Shown: positions 35,341-48,078 of the stretch, one piece after another
How the letters are laid out: every line of letters begins with the position of its first letter
How positions within the stretch are numbered: position 1 is the first letter of the stretch
Source: Takashimella koratensis
Lineage: Eukaryota; Basidiomycota; Tremellomycetes; Trichosporonales; Tetragoniomycetaceae
Assembly (NCBI GenBank): GCA_003116875.1
Contig: BCKT01000018.1
Span: 124,001-188,000, forward strand
Length of the DNA stretch: 64,000 nt
Direction of reading: 5' to 3'
The notes under the pieces: model-generated
Databases searched by the model: none
Seen by the model: the letters and a program-made list of their open reading frames with translations, nothing else
Told to the model about the DNA's origin: nothing
Translations under genes and position numbers: made by a program

Positions 35341-36100
35341 CGTGTGAGGTTGTGCGGTGTGTAGGATGTCGATGTGGAGTTGGTGAGTGGTGAGTGATGT
35401 CGGTGGGGAAAGGAGTGGAGGGAAAGAGTCTTGGCTGGTTATATATGGCAATGACGAGCTACAAAGGATGCTCTCGCTCGCTGCGGAAGGCGTCGCTCAT
35501 CACTCTCCTCGTCGCCGTCGTCGTCTTGCTCCCCTGCCTCGCCGTATTGACGCCCTCAACCCCCGCAGCCACGCCCCTGTTTCTGACGTCATGGGTTTCG
35601 ACTTGGCCCGTTTCACATTCATTCGCTGGGTAAATCAACACACGTGCGCACATGATGTATCGCAGTTGTGCAATGGGAAAAGGGGAGGAGAGGAGTGTAC
35701 AAGCCAGAGCCGATGCGTTCCGATTGAGAGGATGATGCATGATGCCGTCAAGAGGTGGATGTCTGGCCACTGAAGCGAGGCACGGTTCATGGACCACGAC
35801 ACCTTTGTACCTCCGCTCACCGGAGGTTTCGTAAGAGCTTCACGACAAGTACAGCGTGAGACAACCGGGTTTGCATATACACAACATTCTTGATATTGGA
35901 AGGAAAGAGGACGTCCCAGTCTGGATCCAAACACGGGGTTCGGATTGGTTCAGGTGGAGGGGCCGCGTGACAAGAAAGAAAGTAGAAGGGAAACACAATA
36001 ATAATCTGCCCATGCTCACGGACCTCTGCTCTGGTCTTTGCTCAGACCCACCTCCCCTCCATGCCTTTATAACTCGATCCATGCTAACGTAGACAGACGA
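35341..36100. other. Intergenic region between Pmp3-type gene and VPS4
   Basis: Promoter side of the Pmp3-type gene and 3' flank of VPS4. An ACGTCATG stretch lies near 35585. No gene is supported; the 5' half is CT-rich and the remainder featureless. Confidence 0.5.
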
Positions 36101-38169
<2,069 letters not shown>

Positions 38170-38440
38170 TGTGACGAGCTGGAAGAAGGGGGAGTGAGTG
38201 TGGATGCGATGGATGGGTAGTGGGGTGTGGATGGGGGTGGACGGTGGATGATAACAATGACGAGTGGACAGAGGATGAATCGTCTTAGTCGGCCGGTTGC
38301 TACTTCACTTTACTTCCGTCCAACACTCAGCCCAGCTCACTCGACCTATTTTCACATCTCTTCTCCCTCCCTCCATCCACCCATCCTCCACCTACTCACT
38401 CGTCTCGGACGCATCCACCCCACCCCACCCCGTCGCAATC
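38170..38440. promoter_or_regulatory. Divergent promoter region VPS4 / SPT20-like
   Basis: Only 271 bp separate the two ATGs, so both promoters must be here. A CCACCCCACCCCACCCC run precedes the right-hand start. No TATA box is evident. Confidence 0.5.
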
Positions 38441-40038
38441 ATGGCAAGCGCGTCGGGATACAATTACCACCGCTTTGCGCGTGCGGTTTTGAAAAAGGCC
38501 AGGAAATGGGAACCGTCACTCACCGTCGAGCTGTTCCCGGCTCATTGGAAGTTTGAGGGCTCGGTGAGTGTGGATCGCAGAGCTCAACAGTGATGCAAGA
38601 CGCTGCATGGGTCGGACCGCTTCCAATCTGTTCTGCATCACTGCTCTCTCTTCCTTGCACGGTCACTCGCCATTGGCTAGCAGCCTGCATGCTAAAGCTC
38701 CATACCTCCGCACCTGCTAACACCTCCTAGCAAATCAACTTCACCTACGAAGGTCCTATGAAGCCCTTCCTCCTCGCACTCCGTTCGCAAGTGATCAACG
38801 GCCCCCTCTTACCCTTCCTATACGACATCCACCCTCCCATCTCCTTTGTCGACGGCTGCCTCGTGGTCGAGATCCAGGACCACCGGAAGAACCCAGAAGT
38901 CAGGACTCGCGTGGTCATGCGGCCCGCGCCAGAGACTCTGCCGCAGACAATAGAGGCGATGCTGGAGCGGAGAGGAGATAAATGGGACGAACAACTGGCG
39001 TTGGAGCTAGAATCGAGGATCATCGTGAGTGGGATTTCCAATGTATTTGAAGAGTTTGGACGTTGGTGTGAGGGATCTATATTGTGCGACTTTCCTGACA
39101 CTTTCTGGCAGTCTTCAACCTCCGCCCCGCTCTACCTCGGCACGTCTATCTTGGCCACACGCAACGCGGCTCTGTCACTAGCGCTCACAGCGCCTGCGGG
39201 TCCGGGCCTGGCAGCAGACGGCAGTACTCGCCCTACTCATCCCACGAGCGACGATGAGCGATCCGAGGTGGAGACGATGCGGAAACTACTTGTCGCCGGG
39301 TCTCGCTCGTCGGGAGTCGGTGTCGGTGCGAGTGCGGGCGGCGTGTTTCAACCCAACTGGTCGATCCTGCGTTTACAAGAACGGATCCGTCAACAGAAAG
39401 CGGCACGCGAGCAAGAGGCCGCTCAGCGTGCGTTGGGTATGGTGGGGAACGGGGGAGGCGAAGGCGCGAATGTAGGGACTACAAATGGGGATGGTCCAGC
39501 GGGTGGAGGTGGTGCGGATGGAGGTGAGGGGAGCGATAAGAAGAAGAGTAAGAAGAAACGACCGGCAGAGGAGAGTGCAGAAGGAGAGAAGAAGACGAAG
39601 AAGAAGAAGGCGAACGGGGCGGAGGCGGTAAAAGCGGAAGCGGAAAAGGCTGAGGCAGCGAAACCCGGGTCAGCGAAGAAGAAGACGAAGAAGGAGAGGG
39701 AGAAGGAAAAGGCAGAGGCGGAGGCAGCGGCTGCAGCTGCGGCTGCGGCACTAGCCGCGAGTCAAGAGGGAGGGAAGAAGAAGAAGAAGAAGGTAGATAA
39801 GGAAAAGGAGAAAGAGAAGGAGAAAGAGGACGAAGGGGAGAAGAAAGAGAAGAAGGAGAAGAAAGCGAAGACAGAGGGGAAAGAGGGAGAGAAGAAGGAG
39901 AGTAAGGTGGAGGAGGGGGAGAAGCCGAAACCGAAGAAGAAGAAGAAGGATCCTGCGGCGGCTGGGGCGGGAGCGGCAGGGGCAGGAGTGGGAGCAGTAC
40001 CGACACTGGCGAGTGTACCGCCGCCGCAACCTAGCTAG
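38441..40038 (+). CDS. SPT20: SPT20-like SAGA complex subunit
   Basis: This is a predicted structural subunit of the SAGA transcription co-activator. Three exons (38441-38563, 38731-39024, 39112-40038) give 447 aa. The Spt20 domain spans roughly residues 1-140: NYHRFARAVLKKARKWEPSL, then FEGSQINFTYEGPMKPFLLALRSQ, then FVDGCLVVEIQDHR and LELESRII. A second conserved element QPNWSILRLQERIRQQKAAREQEA follows. The C-terminal 200 residues are a Lys/Glu/Ala-rich low-complexity tail (KKKSKKKRP, KEKEKEKEKED) likely to be disordered and nuclear. Intron 2 (39025-39111) is 87 nt with no stop, so retention would keep the frame and add 29 residues. The family assignment is by recall of the domain pattern. 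Confidence 0.75.
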
Positions 40039-40165
40039 AGGCTGTAGACTGGGATGGGAGGTAGAGAGGAGGTGCAAGTGGTTAGACAGACTGTGTGTCT
40101 GGTCGACGTTGTAACATGTACACCAGCTGTAACTTGTCTCACAATACGGAACTAATCGACCCGGG

Positions 40166-41960
40166 TCAGAACTCTCCCTCATCGTCATCAAAAGCAGCTC
40201 CCACTCCCGGCTCTAGCTCATCATTTTCGTTGATCGGGTACGTAAACTCGTCTTCAAAGCTATCCAAGTCGAACTCGTATTCCTCGTCAAGAGCGCCGTA
40301 GTGGTGATATTCGAAATCAAAGCCGTCGTCTGCAAATCGGTACTCGTCGTCGCTGTCATAAGGTGAAGGCGTGGGTTGGGGTGGATTTGGGGGGAATTCT
40401 TTCTCGTCGTCTACTTCAGGTCCCAGGTCTTTGATGATGTCGACGGAATGGTGGCCCTCTGGGATAAACGGTGTACTCGGATCCAATGGGCTATTCTCGT
40501 AATCTGACGCCGCGTCCGAATCGTCGTACACATACTCTGTCGGGAACCCCTTGTCCTTGAACGTCTGTACGATTGAGTCGACCTCTTGAATCTCAAACAC
40601 GTCGTTGTTTGAGTCGTTGAGAAATTTTCGAATCTCACCCCATTCAACGTGTTCGCCAAACCAAGCTTCGAGTCGCTCACGAGGGAAGTGGCGGGTCGAC
40701 CATTCGCCGAGGATCGGGTCTTCAAACAAGCTGGTGATCGTGAACTCGCGAACACATTTACGAACGTAGATTCGTTGGTCGGGTGTACGAGGGTGGAGGT
40801 CGAATATCCTTAAACGGGAGGGAGAGAGAAGGTGAGGTTGGTCTTGAGTCGTGGCGTCTGTATGGAGGCGACAGAAGGTGTGGATAAATGACTTTGGAGA
40901 GAGCAATGATGAATGGGTTGAGCTCGAAGAGGGAAATGATCCTCTTCCGGCGTGGGAAGAGGCACTGGAGTAGGTTCAGAGCAGAGAACTCGGATGACAC
41001 GGCTGTGGGGAGAAGGATGACGGTGGTTTTGGGGTCGCAGGTAGGAAGCTTGTCCAACCATTCAGATGAGATCGCTGTGCGAGGGGGTTCGGTCGCGGAG
41101 GTCAAGCGTAGGTCGAGGTGGCCATCAATAAGCAGTGTGACCTCCTGGACGGATCGCATGGAATCGGTGGAATTTGAGAAACGAGGGAGGAGAAGCCAAG
41201 GGGAACCGAAACGCAAGACGAGGTGGGTAGGTTGAAGGGCGTCATAGAGCGGACACTCGGAGAAGAGGTTGCCTCGCCAATCGAAAGGTTGCGAGTCGTA
41301 GATTACCGTCTTGATTTGTGAAAAGCGTGTCGAGTAGTCTTCACGGACATCCTCGTCGTTTGAGGGGTCGAGGGCGTCGAGGTGGTGGGGGATGGAGACA
41401 GGTGAATCTCTCCACTTCCATTTCTCACGATCACAAACGTGTGGACGATGAATTAACACCCGCGCCCATTTGCTCAACTTCCCAGTATGCGTATGGATCA
41501 CGTTAACCTCTCTGTCACCTCGGACGGGATCGGAACAGCGGGTGGAGATACGGCGCTAGATCAGAGGGGTGGCGACGTATTCCCAGAGCTTGGAGACGAG
41601 GGAGGATTGGAGTTGGGAAGAAGAAGGGAGGTGGAGGATGATGAGCCGGAGAAGTTCGGGGCTGGTCATGACTCGCCGGAGAGGGGCGGTGTCGGTCAAG
41701 GAGATGGTGGGGTCGGTAGAGCCGGTCGGCTCAGTGGGGTCGGTGGGATCATCGGATTCGGAGGGTAGTATGGGGCGGGGTGACGATGAAGAAGATGAGC
41801 GGTGCTCGGCGTTGGTGATGGACTGTTCCGCCGTCTTCCCCTCGACGACAGCTTGATCCTGAGTACTGGTTGGGTCTTCGGCGCGGACTCCCTCCTGCTC
41901 GACCCTCTTCGCTATGTCGACACCATCGCCGGGCGTATCTACGTCGTCCGAGCCCATCAT
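40166..41960 (-). pseudogene. F-box array copy 1, broken by a nonsense codon and a frameshift
   Basis: Starting at the ATG at 41960, a Ser/Thr/Pro-rich leader is followed by an F-box (TSPELLRLIILHLPSSSQLQSSLVSKLWEYVATPLI). The next codon, where the family has Trp of LWRH, is TAG (41558-41556). Beyond it the same frame reads on through RRISTR...IHRPHVCD, the middle domain and LNPFIIALSKVI. Near 40890 the frame must change by one base to continue with RLRIFDLHPRTPDQRIYVRK, WFGEHVEWGEIRKFLNDSNNDVFE and a long acidic tail ending at 40166. No consensus intron removes either lesion. The reading beyond both lesions is otherwise intact, so loss is recent; a sequencing error could explain one but hardly both. 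Confidence 0.8.
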
Positions 41961-42692
41961 CGCTGGTGTTGATGAAGAATGAGTAGGAGAGAAGAAGTTT
42001 TTGATCAAAGCGATCAAATTGTTGCGACATTGTCAGTCAGACGTCGCCCGAACTCGTCGGGCAACGAGGGTCCGAGCGTCGTCCGCTTGGTTTCTGATTC
42101 CTCATTATTCTATACAGTACCTGTTACATGTCTTCTCGCCATGTCATGGAGAGCTGCGCCTGACCTGCGTCAGTCAGCTTGAGCATGCCGCTGACCGGGA
42201 TAGGATTGAAGCTGGTCCTTCTGTATTGCCAAAGTGGCATCGTAAACTAGATTCATAGCTTCCCTCTATCGCCCGACCTGTCCAATGTACTCTACCAATC
42301 ATAGTATTCATCACTATACGTTGATGCTCCTTCATCCTCCTCGTCTTAACCCCGTCCTCCTCGTCGCTGAAAGCGTATTCGGTTGACCTATCAAGAGTGT
42401 GGTCATCGTACCCTTCATGTTCCTCGCCCAGATAGCCTTCTCCAACACCTTCTTTCACCTCGTCTAACACTCTTCATCCCTCTGAAGCTTCCTACTGGCC
42501 CTTTCCTCTTGGCTGCCATTTCTATCTCCGCTTTCGTTGCCCCGATCCCCCTTCACTGGGAGGGCTTCGGCAAGTTCCTCATCACTATCGCATGTCGTAT
42601 GATCGCGACCATAGACCACATACATAGTATGCGCCTTATGACCTAGATAAATGTTATAATCGTTGTTGCTGTCGCTAACTCCAAAGTTCTAC
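41961..42692. other. Region between two F-box remnants
   Basis: On the minus strand 42174-42660 reads in two frames as acidic, charged sequence (DSDEELAEAL, LDEVKEGVGEGYLGEEHEG) like the variable tails of this family. No start, domain or single open frame holds it together. It may be decayed tail sequence of the copy at 42693-43321. Confidence 0.35.
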
Positions 42693-43321
42693 TCAATCCC
42701 TTTCCGCCCTCCATGCTTCAGGCCTCTTGCCATTTCGATCTTCATCGTCATCATCCTCCTCGGCGTCGTACCCTTTCTGAACCTCCTCGTTCTCATCGCC
42801 TCCTCCATCGTCCCCGTCGTTGCCACACCCATCATCGACGCCACTGTTATCCCAGTCGTCGTGCTCGCTGCCGTAATTCTTTTCCTGAGGCGGCTGAAAG
42901 CTGCCATGGTCGCTGATAGAAGAACGCTCGCTATCGTCCTCGGAGTCGCTGAGTTGATTCGATGAAGTATCGTTCACGTTGAGGGGGTTCGCATAATAAA
43001 CATTATAAGAGCCGCCGTAAGACCAGTTCTCGGGGTCGTCGGAATCGTGGTAGTTGTCGGTCTCGTCGTAGTCGTCATGGTCGTAGCGGTAAGCTATCTG
43101 GCCTTCGTCTCTCCAGTTTTCATCGCTGTCGCTAATCATATACACCGAGGCTGTGTAGTCTGAAATATATGTGACGTGTCGGTTGAAGACGACATCGGCC
43201 TTCCCCTTCTTATCACCAAAAGACTCGACGATCTCTTTGAGATCGTCGAGTCTTTGAGAACGTCATCCCAGTTTTCGTTCAAAAATGAATCGATACCGCT
43301 CCACTCGACGTGTTTAGTTAG
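42693..43321 (-). pseudogene. F-box array copy 2, C-terminal fragment only
   Basis: Reading leftward from about 43321, the frame gives LTKHVEWSGIDSFLNENWDDVL, the family's WGGIRKFLD..WDDVFE region. A 17-bp inverted duplication then disturbs the frame. A second frame continues DDLKEIVESFGDKKGKADVVF...ISDYTASVYMISDSDENW and an acidic tail (DHDDYDETDNYHDSDD and so on) to the stop at 42693. The F-box, middle domain and FDLQPR part are absent. It is a truncated, frame-broken relic lying next to copy 1 in the same orientation. Confidence 0.75.
43219..43255. repeat. Perfect 17-bp inverted repeat with 3-bp loop
   Basis: AAAGACTCGACGATCTC is followed by TTT and its exact reverse complement GAGATCGTCGAGTCTTT. 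It lies inside the C-terminal domain of the F-box relic, right after the WDDV codons. One arm is the expected coding sequence (DDLKEIVES) and the other looks like an inverted copy of it. Confidence 0.95.
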
Positions 43322-43934
43322 GATGAGAACCTGAGTTGATGAATGTTGTCATGGTCGGATATGTACTAAAAAGAGTGGCGAAGGATGGCTAGGCGGCAAG
43401 TGGCACGGACCTCTGTCAGCAGAATCAGGCATACATTGAAACTGACATGGGGGGTTGTAACACTGAGCTTTGCAACCGAAAGTACGCGACGTCAAGCAGA
43501 GAAGCTCATGCTTCACAGTCAATGACCCACACAATAACTCGCGCTGTAACATATCTTAATTGTCTCGCCTTAATCGTGTAAAATGTCCTCGACTTGGCTG
43601 CTTTTCCAGGGAACTCGGACGGCGTTGTATCCGAAATGGACCACAAGGTGGCGAGTGCGACACGACCAAAAGGAATGATAACGAGAGATGTCGATCAACT
43701 CTGATTTGTGATCGTGTGGTGGAACGTATTCGCAGCGCTGGGCGAATAAATCTACCTGTTGATGACAAACACGCTGCTGTGTATTCATAAGGCATACTTG
43801 GTAGTCGGAATTTTGTCCGGAGCGCTGGCGCAACCTGTCAAAACCTCTCGTCGCAACTATAACGCCCGCCCCTATCCCTTCCCTTGCTCATACAGCGCCT
43901 GTCCCGGACCTCGAAAAAAACCCATCACCCAAAC
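43322..43934. other. Intergenic region in the F-box array
   Basis: No coding segment with family similarity is seen between the fragment and the intact gene to the right. The DNA is less GC-rich than coding parts. Confidence 0.5.
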
Positions 43935-45461
43935 CTACTCGAGGTCATAGTACGTCCCCTGTTCAATCTCGTGCTGTCGTATCCAATGCTGATACCCACA
44001 CGCGTTCAACTGCTCGATATAGTCATCTTCCATCCCTTCATAATCAGTATAGTACGCCTCGATGAATCGATCAACAATAGCGTCGGGGAAGTCTATCCGT
44101 TCGAAGGGCGGAGGTTGTTCGCGCGCTGTTACGTGTTTGTGTGGGTTGAAGAAATCGCGTTTCGCCAAGCGCGTAGATTCGTAGTCCGAGACGTAACCCG
44201 AGTCGGGGTTGGTCGAATAGTCGGTCGGGAGCCGTTCGCGTTTAAAGATCTTGACAATCTCCTCGATCTGCCACGTCTCGAACACATTATCCCAGGCGTG
44301 ACTGAGAAACTTGCGAATCCCACCCCATTCCACGCAATCGCCATACCACTTGTCAAAGTCTTCTCGAGTCATCGTGTCGACCCACTCTGTAAACGTGTCG
44401 TCTTTTGAGAAAAGCTGGAACGCGTATCTCCGGACGTTCTTGCGTACGTAAACCCGCTTGGCATGGCTGCGAGGCTGGAGGTCGAAGATGCGAAGTTTCC
44501 ATTTGGTCTCAAGGGTCTCAGGCGGCGGGATTTCGTCAACATCGCCGGCTTGGCCGGTGAGGATCTCGCCATAGATGTTCGAAGGGGCGGTGTTGACTTT
44601 GATGAAGAAAGTGACAACGAGTTTGGCGAGCGCGATGATGTCTGGGTTTAACACGAACGAGAGGTTGGCCTTGTGCAGTTTGGACCACTTGTCTTGGCGA
44701 GGGGGCCGCTGCGGAGTGGGATCTCTCGGCATGTCGCTGGGTAGGAGGACGATGGTGGTTGCTTTCGCGTCGAGGATGCCATGGATCCAGTGGGTAATAA
44801 TGTTGTCGTCCCAGCCGTGGTGAGGGTTGATGAGCAGCTTGTCGAGAGGGTGATCGAGGACGAACGTGACCCGCTCTAGTGTCTTCATCTTGTCGTCCAA
44901 CAACCCGGCCATCGGCATCTGAATCCCCTGGTTTTCTCGGACGCGAACGACCAAGTCACACGGGAGGCACTGGCAGAAGGAAAGGCAGTCGTAGTGGTAT
45001 CCGAACGCGTGGACCGTTCGGGCGTCCATGATCATGGTATGCACGTTGGGAAGCTGGCACGGAAGCTGTTTTGCCGCAATCTTGAACTCGGCGGCGTTTC
45101 TGCCCGTCGGGTCGTTCACCGTGTAGTCCGGGTGGTCGAGCGGTAGTCGGCGACACGAGATGTGGGGGCGAAGTGTGAGGACTTTGGTGTGACGAGCGAG
45201 GACGGGTCGGCACGCGTGCACAGCGGTTGCCTTGGGCGTCCAGTCGGGGCCAAGTCGTGTCGCCTGGCCAGTAACGACGTGTCGCCATAGGATAGGCGAA
45301 GCGACCGAGGTGAAGGTGCGCGAGACTAGGGAGCAGTCGAAGAGGTAGACAGGGTGGAGGTCGCGTAGGATCTTTTCGAGCAGCTCGGGCATACACAAGG
45401 CGCGTTCGCATGCCGTGTACTCGGGCGGCTCCGGAGCGGAGGTGGCGACGAGGGATGACAT
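43935..45461 (-). CDS. F-box-like protein, array copy 3 (intact)
   Basis: This is a single open frame of 508 aa from the ATG at 45461. F-box: CMPELLEKILRDLHPVYLFDCSLVSRTFTSVASPILWRHVV (residues about 25-68). A middle region of about 250 residues holds family blocks LTLRPH, LPNVHTMIMDA, DLVVRVRENQ, LERVTFVLDHPLD, THWIHGIL and TTIVLLPSDMP, suggesting a repeated strand-helix fold. The C-terminal domain begins LRIFDLQPRSHAKRVYVRKNVRRY and has CVEWGGIRKFLSHAWDNVFETWQIEEIVKIFK. The tail is acidic. F-box proteins link targets to Skp1-cullin ubiquitin ligases. A target-recognition role for the middle and C-terminal parts is inferred; I know no named family with the WGGIRKFL signature. Confidence 0.85.
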   Translation of the reverse strand: MSSLVATSAPEPPEYTACERALCMPELLEKILRDLHPVYLFDCSLVSRTFTSVASPILWRHVVTGQATRLGPDWTPKATAVHACRPVLARHTKVLTLRPHISCRRLPLDHPDYTVNDPTGRNAAEFKIAAKQLPCQLPNVHTMIMDARTVHAFGYHYDCLSFCQCLPCDLVVRVRENQGIQMPMAGLLDDKMKTLERVTFVLDHPLDKLLINPHHGWDDNIITHWIHGILDAKATTIVLLPSDMPRDPTPQRPPRQDKWSKLHKANLSFVLNPDIIALAKLVVTFFIKVNTAPSNIYGEILTGQAGDVDEIPPPETLETKWKLRIFDLQPRSHAKRVYVRKNVRRYAFQLFSKDDTFTEWVDTMTREDFDKWYGDCVEWGGIRKFLSHAWDNVFETWQIEEIVKIFKRERLPTDYSTNPDSGYVSDYESTRLAKRDFFNPHKHVTAREQPPPFERIDFPDAIVDRFIEAYYTDYEGMEDDYIEQLNACGYQHWIRQHEIEQGTYYDLE

Positions 45462-46047
45462 GGTCTCTGCCGAGATGGCAATACTGGAGATGAGAAGCGG
45501 GCTGTTGAGTGAAGTGGGTTGAGAAAGACGACGATGTTGGGAGAGAAATGGGTTGCGGTTTGTTGACTACGCACAGACACTGTTGGTTCAACCAAGAGGT
45601 CGGGTTACATGTTGTGACCCCATGCGCCCAGTCGGTTGCGATGGGGAGATGGAATGGTCTGGAATCAGGGGGGGGCACAGGAGATGGTCGACGTTGAAGA
45701 CGGGAGATGGTGAAACAGCGGATGGCAGTGGTCCTTGTCCTGTCCTCGGTTCAGATGACCCTCGGATTACCCGCCCAATGTGGCGAATTGGGCCATGGCG
45801 GTGATGATGATGATCATCACGACGCCACCCACGGCGACTCGGCCTGGAGCGCGCGACAACGGACCGTGACGAGGGAGACGCACTGGCCCTTCATACACAC
45901 GCTTACACGGGGCCCGTTTCCCACGCTCGCCAGAGATGATTCGAGAACATTGTTCAGTCCAGTCCATTTTTATTAACATGTGTCCATTTCTCAAATCCGT
46001 CAATTAAACACTCGACGTCAACAGTCACTCTCCCGGTCTCAACCACA
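45462..46047. promoter_or_regulatory. Divergent promoter at the strand switch of the F-box array
   Basis: These 586 bp separate two intact F-box genes transcribed apart. All copies to the left read leftward and all to the right read rightward. A GGTGATGATGATGATCATCACGACGCCACC stretch (about 45799-45828) is partly palindromic around TGATCA. A related string (GATCATCACAACGCCACCATC) occurs near 57440 before another family member. No gene fits here. Confidence 0.5.
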
Positions 46048-48078
46048 ATGGCCTCGACCACCGACCCACCTCTCGCCTCGCCCTACCCCGACCCAGGCGC
46101 TCCTCTTCCCACCATCTCTCTGGTGGACTTTACCGCCCGCACTCGAGTTCTCCACACTCCCGAGCTCATCGAGCTCATCCTGCTCAACCTCGCTCCTAAA
46201 CAACTCCTCCGCTGCTCTCTCGTCTGCAAGTCCTTCGAAGGCGTCGCTTCTCCTATCCTGTGGAGACACGTCACCTCCGGTCGCAAAGACTCCAACACAC
46301 CTTTCGGCGAGATCGAACGTACTCCCGCCCATGATGGTGTCCTTGGTCGATACGCCACCGTGATGACACATCGTCCCCACAACTGCTCGACTCCCGGTGT
46401 CTCCAACACGTACGCCGCCCTCATGGGTCGAAGCATGCATCGCATACACGGTCCTGAGGAACGTTATCGCAATCAATTGCCCAATATTCGTACCGTTATC
46501 ATTGAATTGGAGGGGAAGGACTACATCGACATGGTCTCGTTTTGCCCGCTTTACGAAGCGTGTAAACCCTCGCACCTTGTCATCCGACTGGGGAAAGAGC
46601 CCCCATTGTTCCCGGTCCCTCAACTTGGCGGCAACCTCGACAAGGTTCAGCGAGTTACACTTGTCATCGACGGTCCTTTCGATGTGCTGAGTATCAACCC
46701 ATTCTTTACACACCGTTCGACCGCAAGCGCAATGTGGCTCAACGCTCTCCCGCAATGCAACGACCTCGAGAAAACCTTTGTCCTCATGCCCGACGCCAAA
46801 TGGGACGGTAAACCTTCTATACTTTGGTGGCGTCAAAACCTTGAGGGCATGGACGGTTGTGAAACGCGGGGCGATCTCAACCCGGCCGTCATGACTCTCG
46901 CCAGAGCAGTCGTCTATTGCTTCTGCCGCCTTCACGAGGACTCGCTCACGGCCCAACAGCCCACGTTGCGTCCGGCACCGAACAAACTTCAATTTTTCAA
47001 TCTTCAACTGCTATCGACTTCGTCTCTCGTCTACGTTCGAAAGGCTGCTCGGGAGTACATGATCACCCTGGTCAAACTTGACTCGATGATCGGAGAGTGG
47101 GTGACCGCCAACTTTGAAGACTCGGATCTTCGGCGTTGGTTTGGGGAGAACGTGGAGTGGGGCGGGATCCGCAAGTTTCTCGATCGCAGCTGGGACGACG
47201 TCTTTGAGATTGACCAGTTGAGGCGTCTGGTTCAACGTTTCAAGTTTCACTTCATCCCAACCGATTACTGTCCCCACAATCGAGACGATGCTTCCGACTA
47301 TGGAAACGACGAGTTGGATACGAGCGTCACTTTTGATCCATTTTCGCATTTTGTGTTCCCTAACGTGTTTGGGAACGACGACGACGACGCGGACGACGGG
47401 TACGACGACCAGTACCCGGAGGACGATTACGACAATAGCTACGATGCCTATCTACAAGAGCTGGAGGACGAGCAGATCGCAGCTGAGGAGGAAGGGTATC
47501 AGGAGTACCTTGCGTCCATGGAACAGGAGTATGCCGATGGTCCAGAAGACGATTACGACAACTACGAAGACTACGACGACGGCTACCAAGCGTGGTTGGA
47601 CGAGATAGAGGCAGAGGAGATCACAGCTGAGGAAGAGGCCTATCTGGATTACCTAAACTCGATGGAGCCGGACTATGACGAGGGTCACTATGACGGCCAC
47701 GACGATGGAATGGATGCGTACCAGGCGTGGAAGGATGAGTTGGAGGGAGAGGCGATCGCGGCGGAAGAGCAAGCGTACCAGGATTACTTGGCGTCCATGG
47801 AGTCCGACTATGAAGATGGACCGCCTGACGATTACGGAGATAACGATGACTATGATAGTTACGATGCCTACCTCGCATGGGAAGACGAGTTCGAGGCTGA
47901 ACAGATGGCGCGAGAAGATGCGGCGTATCAAGACTATCTGGACTCCATGGCGGACAATGACGAAGGGTGCGACAACTACTGGGACGAGTTGGAGGCGGAG
48001 CGGGAGGAAGAATATCAAATGTGGTTGGAGGAGATGGAGGTTGAACGGGAAGAAGAGTATCAAGCGTGGCTAAACTAG
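46048..48078 (+). CDS. F-box-like protein, array copy 4, with repetitive acidic tail
   Basis: This is a single frame of 676 aa, the longest member. F-box: HTPELIELILLNLAPKQLLRCSLVCKSFEGVASPILWRHV (residues about 33-73). The middle region has the family blocks HRPHNCS, LPNIRTVIIELE, HLVIRLGKE, VQRVTLVIDGPFD and KTFVLMPD. C-terminal domain: LQFFNLQLLSTSSLVYVRKAAREYM, WFGENVEWGGIRKFLDRSWDDVFEIDQLRRLVQRFK and PTDY. From about residue 440 a tail of some 230 residues carries imperfect repeats of about 40 residues, each with a YQAWLDELEAE / AEEEAYQDYLASMExDY core, rich in Asp, Glu and Tyr. The in-frame stop at 48076 cuts this repeat array; similar coding sequence continues after it. Confidence 0.86.
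   Translation: MASTTDPPLASPYPDPGAPLPTISLVDFTARTRVLHTPELIELILLNLAPKQLLRCSLVCKSFEGVASPILWRHVTSGRKDSNTPFGEIERTPAHDGVLGRYATVMTHRPHNCSTPGVSNTYAALMGRSMHRIHGPEERYRNQLPNIRTVIIELEGKDYIDMVSFCPLYEACKPSHLVIRLGKEPPLFPVPQLGGNLDKVQRVTLVIDGPFDVLSINPFFTHRSTASAMWLNALPQCNDLEKTFVLMPDAKWDGKPSILWWRQNLEGMDGCETRGDLNPAVMTLARAVVYCFCRLHEDSLTAQQPTLRPAPNKLQFFNLQLLSTSSLVYVRKAAREYMITLVKLDSMIGEWVTANFEDSDLRRWFGENVEWGGIRKFLDRSWDDVFEIDQLRRLVQRFKFHFIPTDYCPHNRDDASDYGNDELDTSVTFDPFSHFVFPNVFGNDDDDADDGYDDQYPEDDYDNSYDAYLQELEDEQIAAEEEGYQEYLASMEQEYADGPEDDYDNYEDYDDGYQAWLDEIEAEEITAEEEAYLDYLNSMEPDYDEGHYDGHDDGMDAYQAWKDELEGEAIAAEEQAYQDYLASMESDYEDGPPDDYGDNDDYDSYDAYLAWEDEFEAEQMAREDAAYQDYLDSMADNDEGCDNYWDELEAEREEEYQMWLEEMEVEREEEYQAWLN

Noticed and set aside
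39479..40191. Minus-strand Ser/Leu/Pro-rich open frames
   Set aside because: Antisense shadows of the Lys/Glu-rich tail of the SPT20-like gene, with no independent motif or start context.
42174..42660. Acidic minus-strand open frame as a separate gene
   Set aside because: It switches frame, has no start or domain, and resembles decayed tail sequence of the neighbouring F-box relic.
46039..47007. 322-codon minus-strand open frame
   Set aside because: Antisense to the F-box copy at 46048, which carries the conserved domains.
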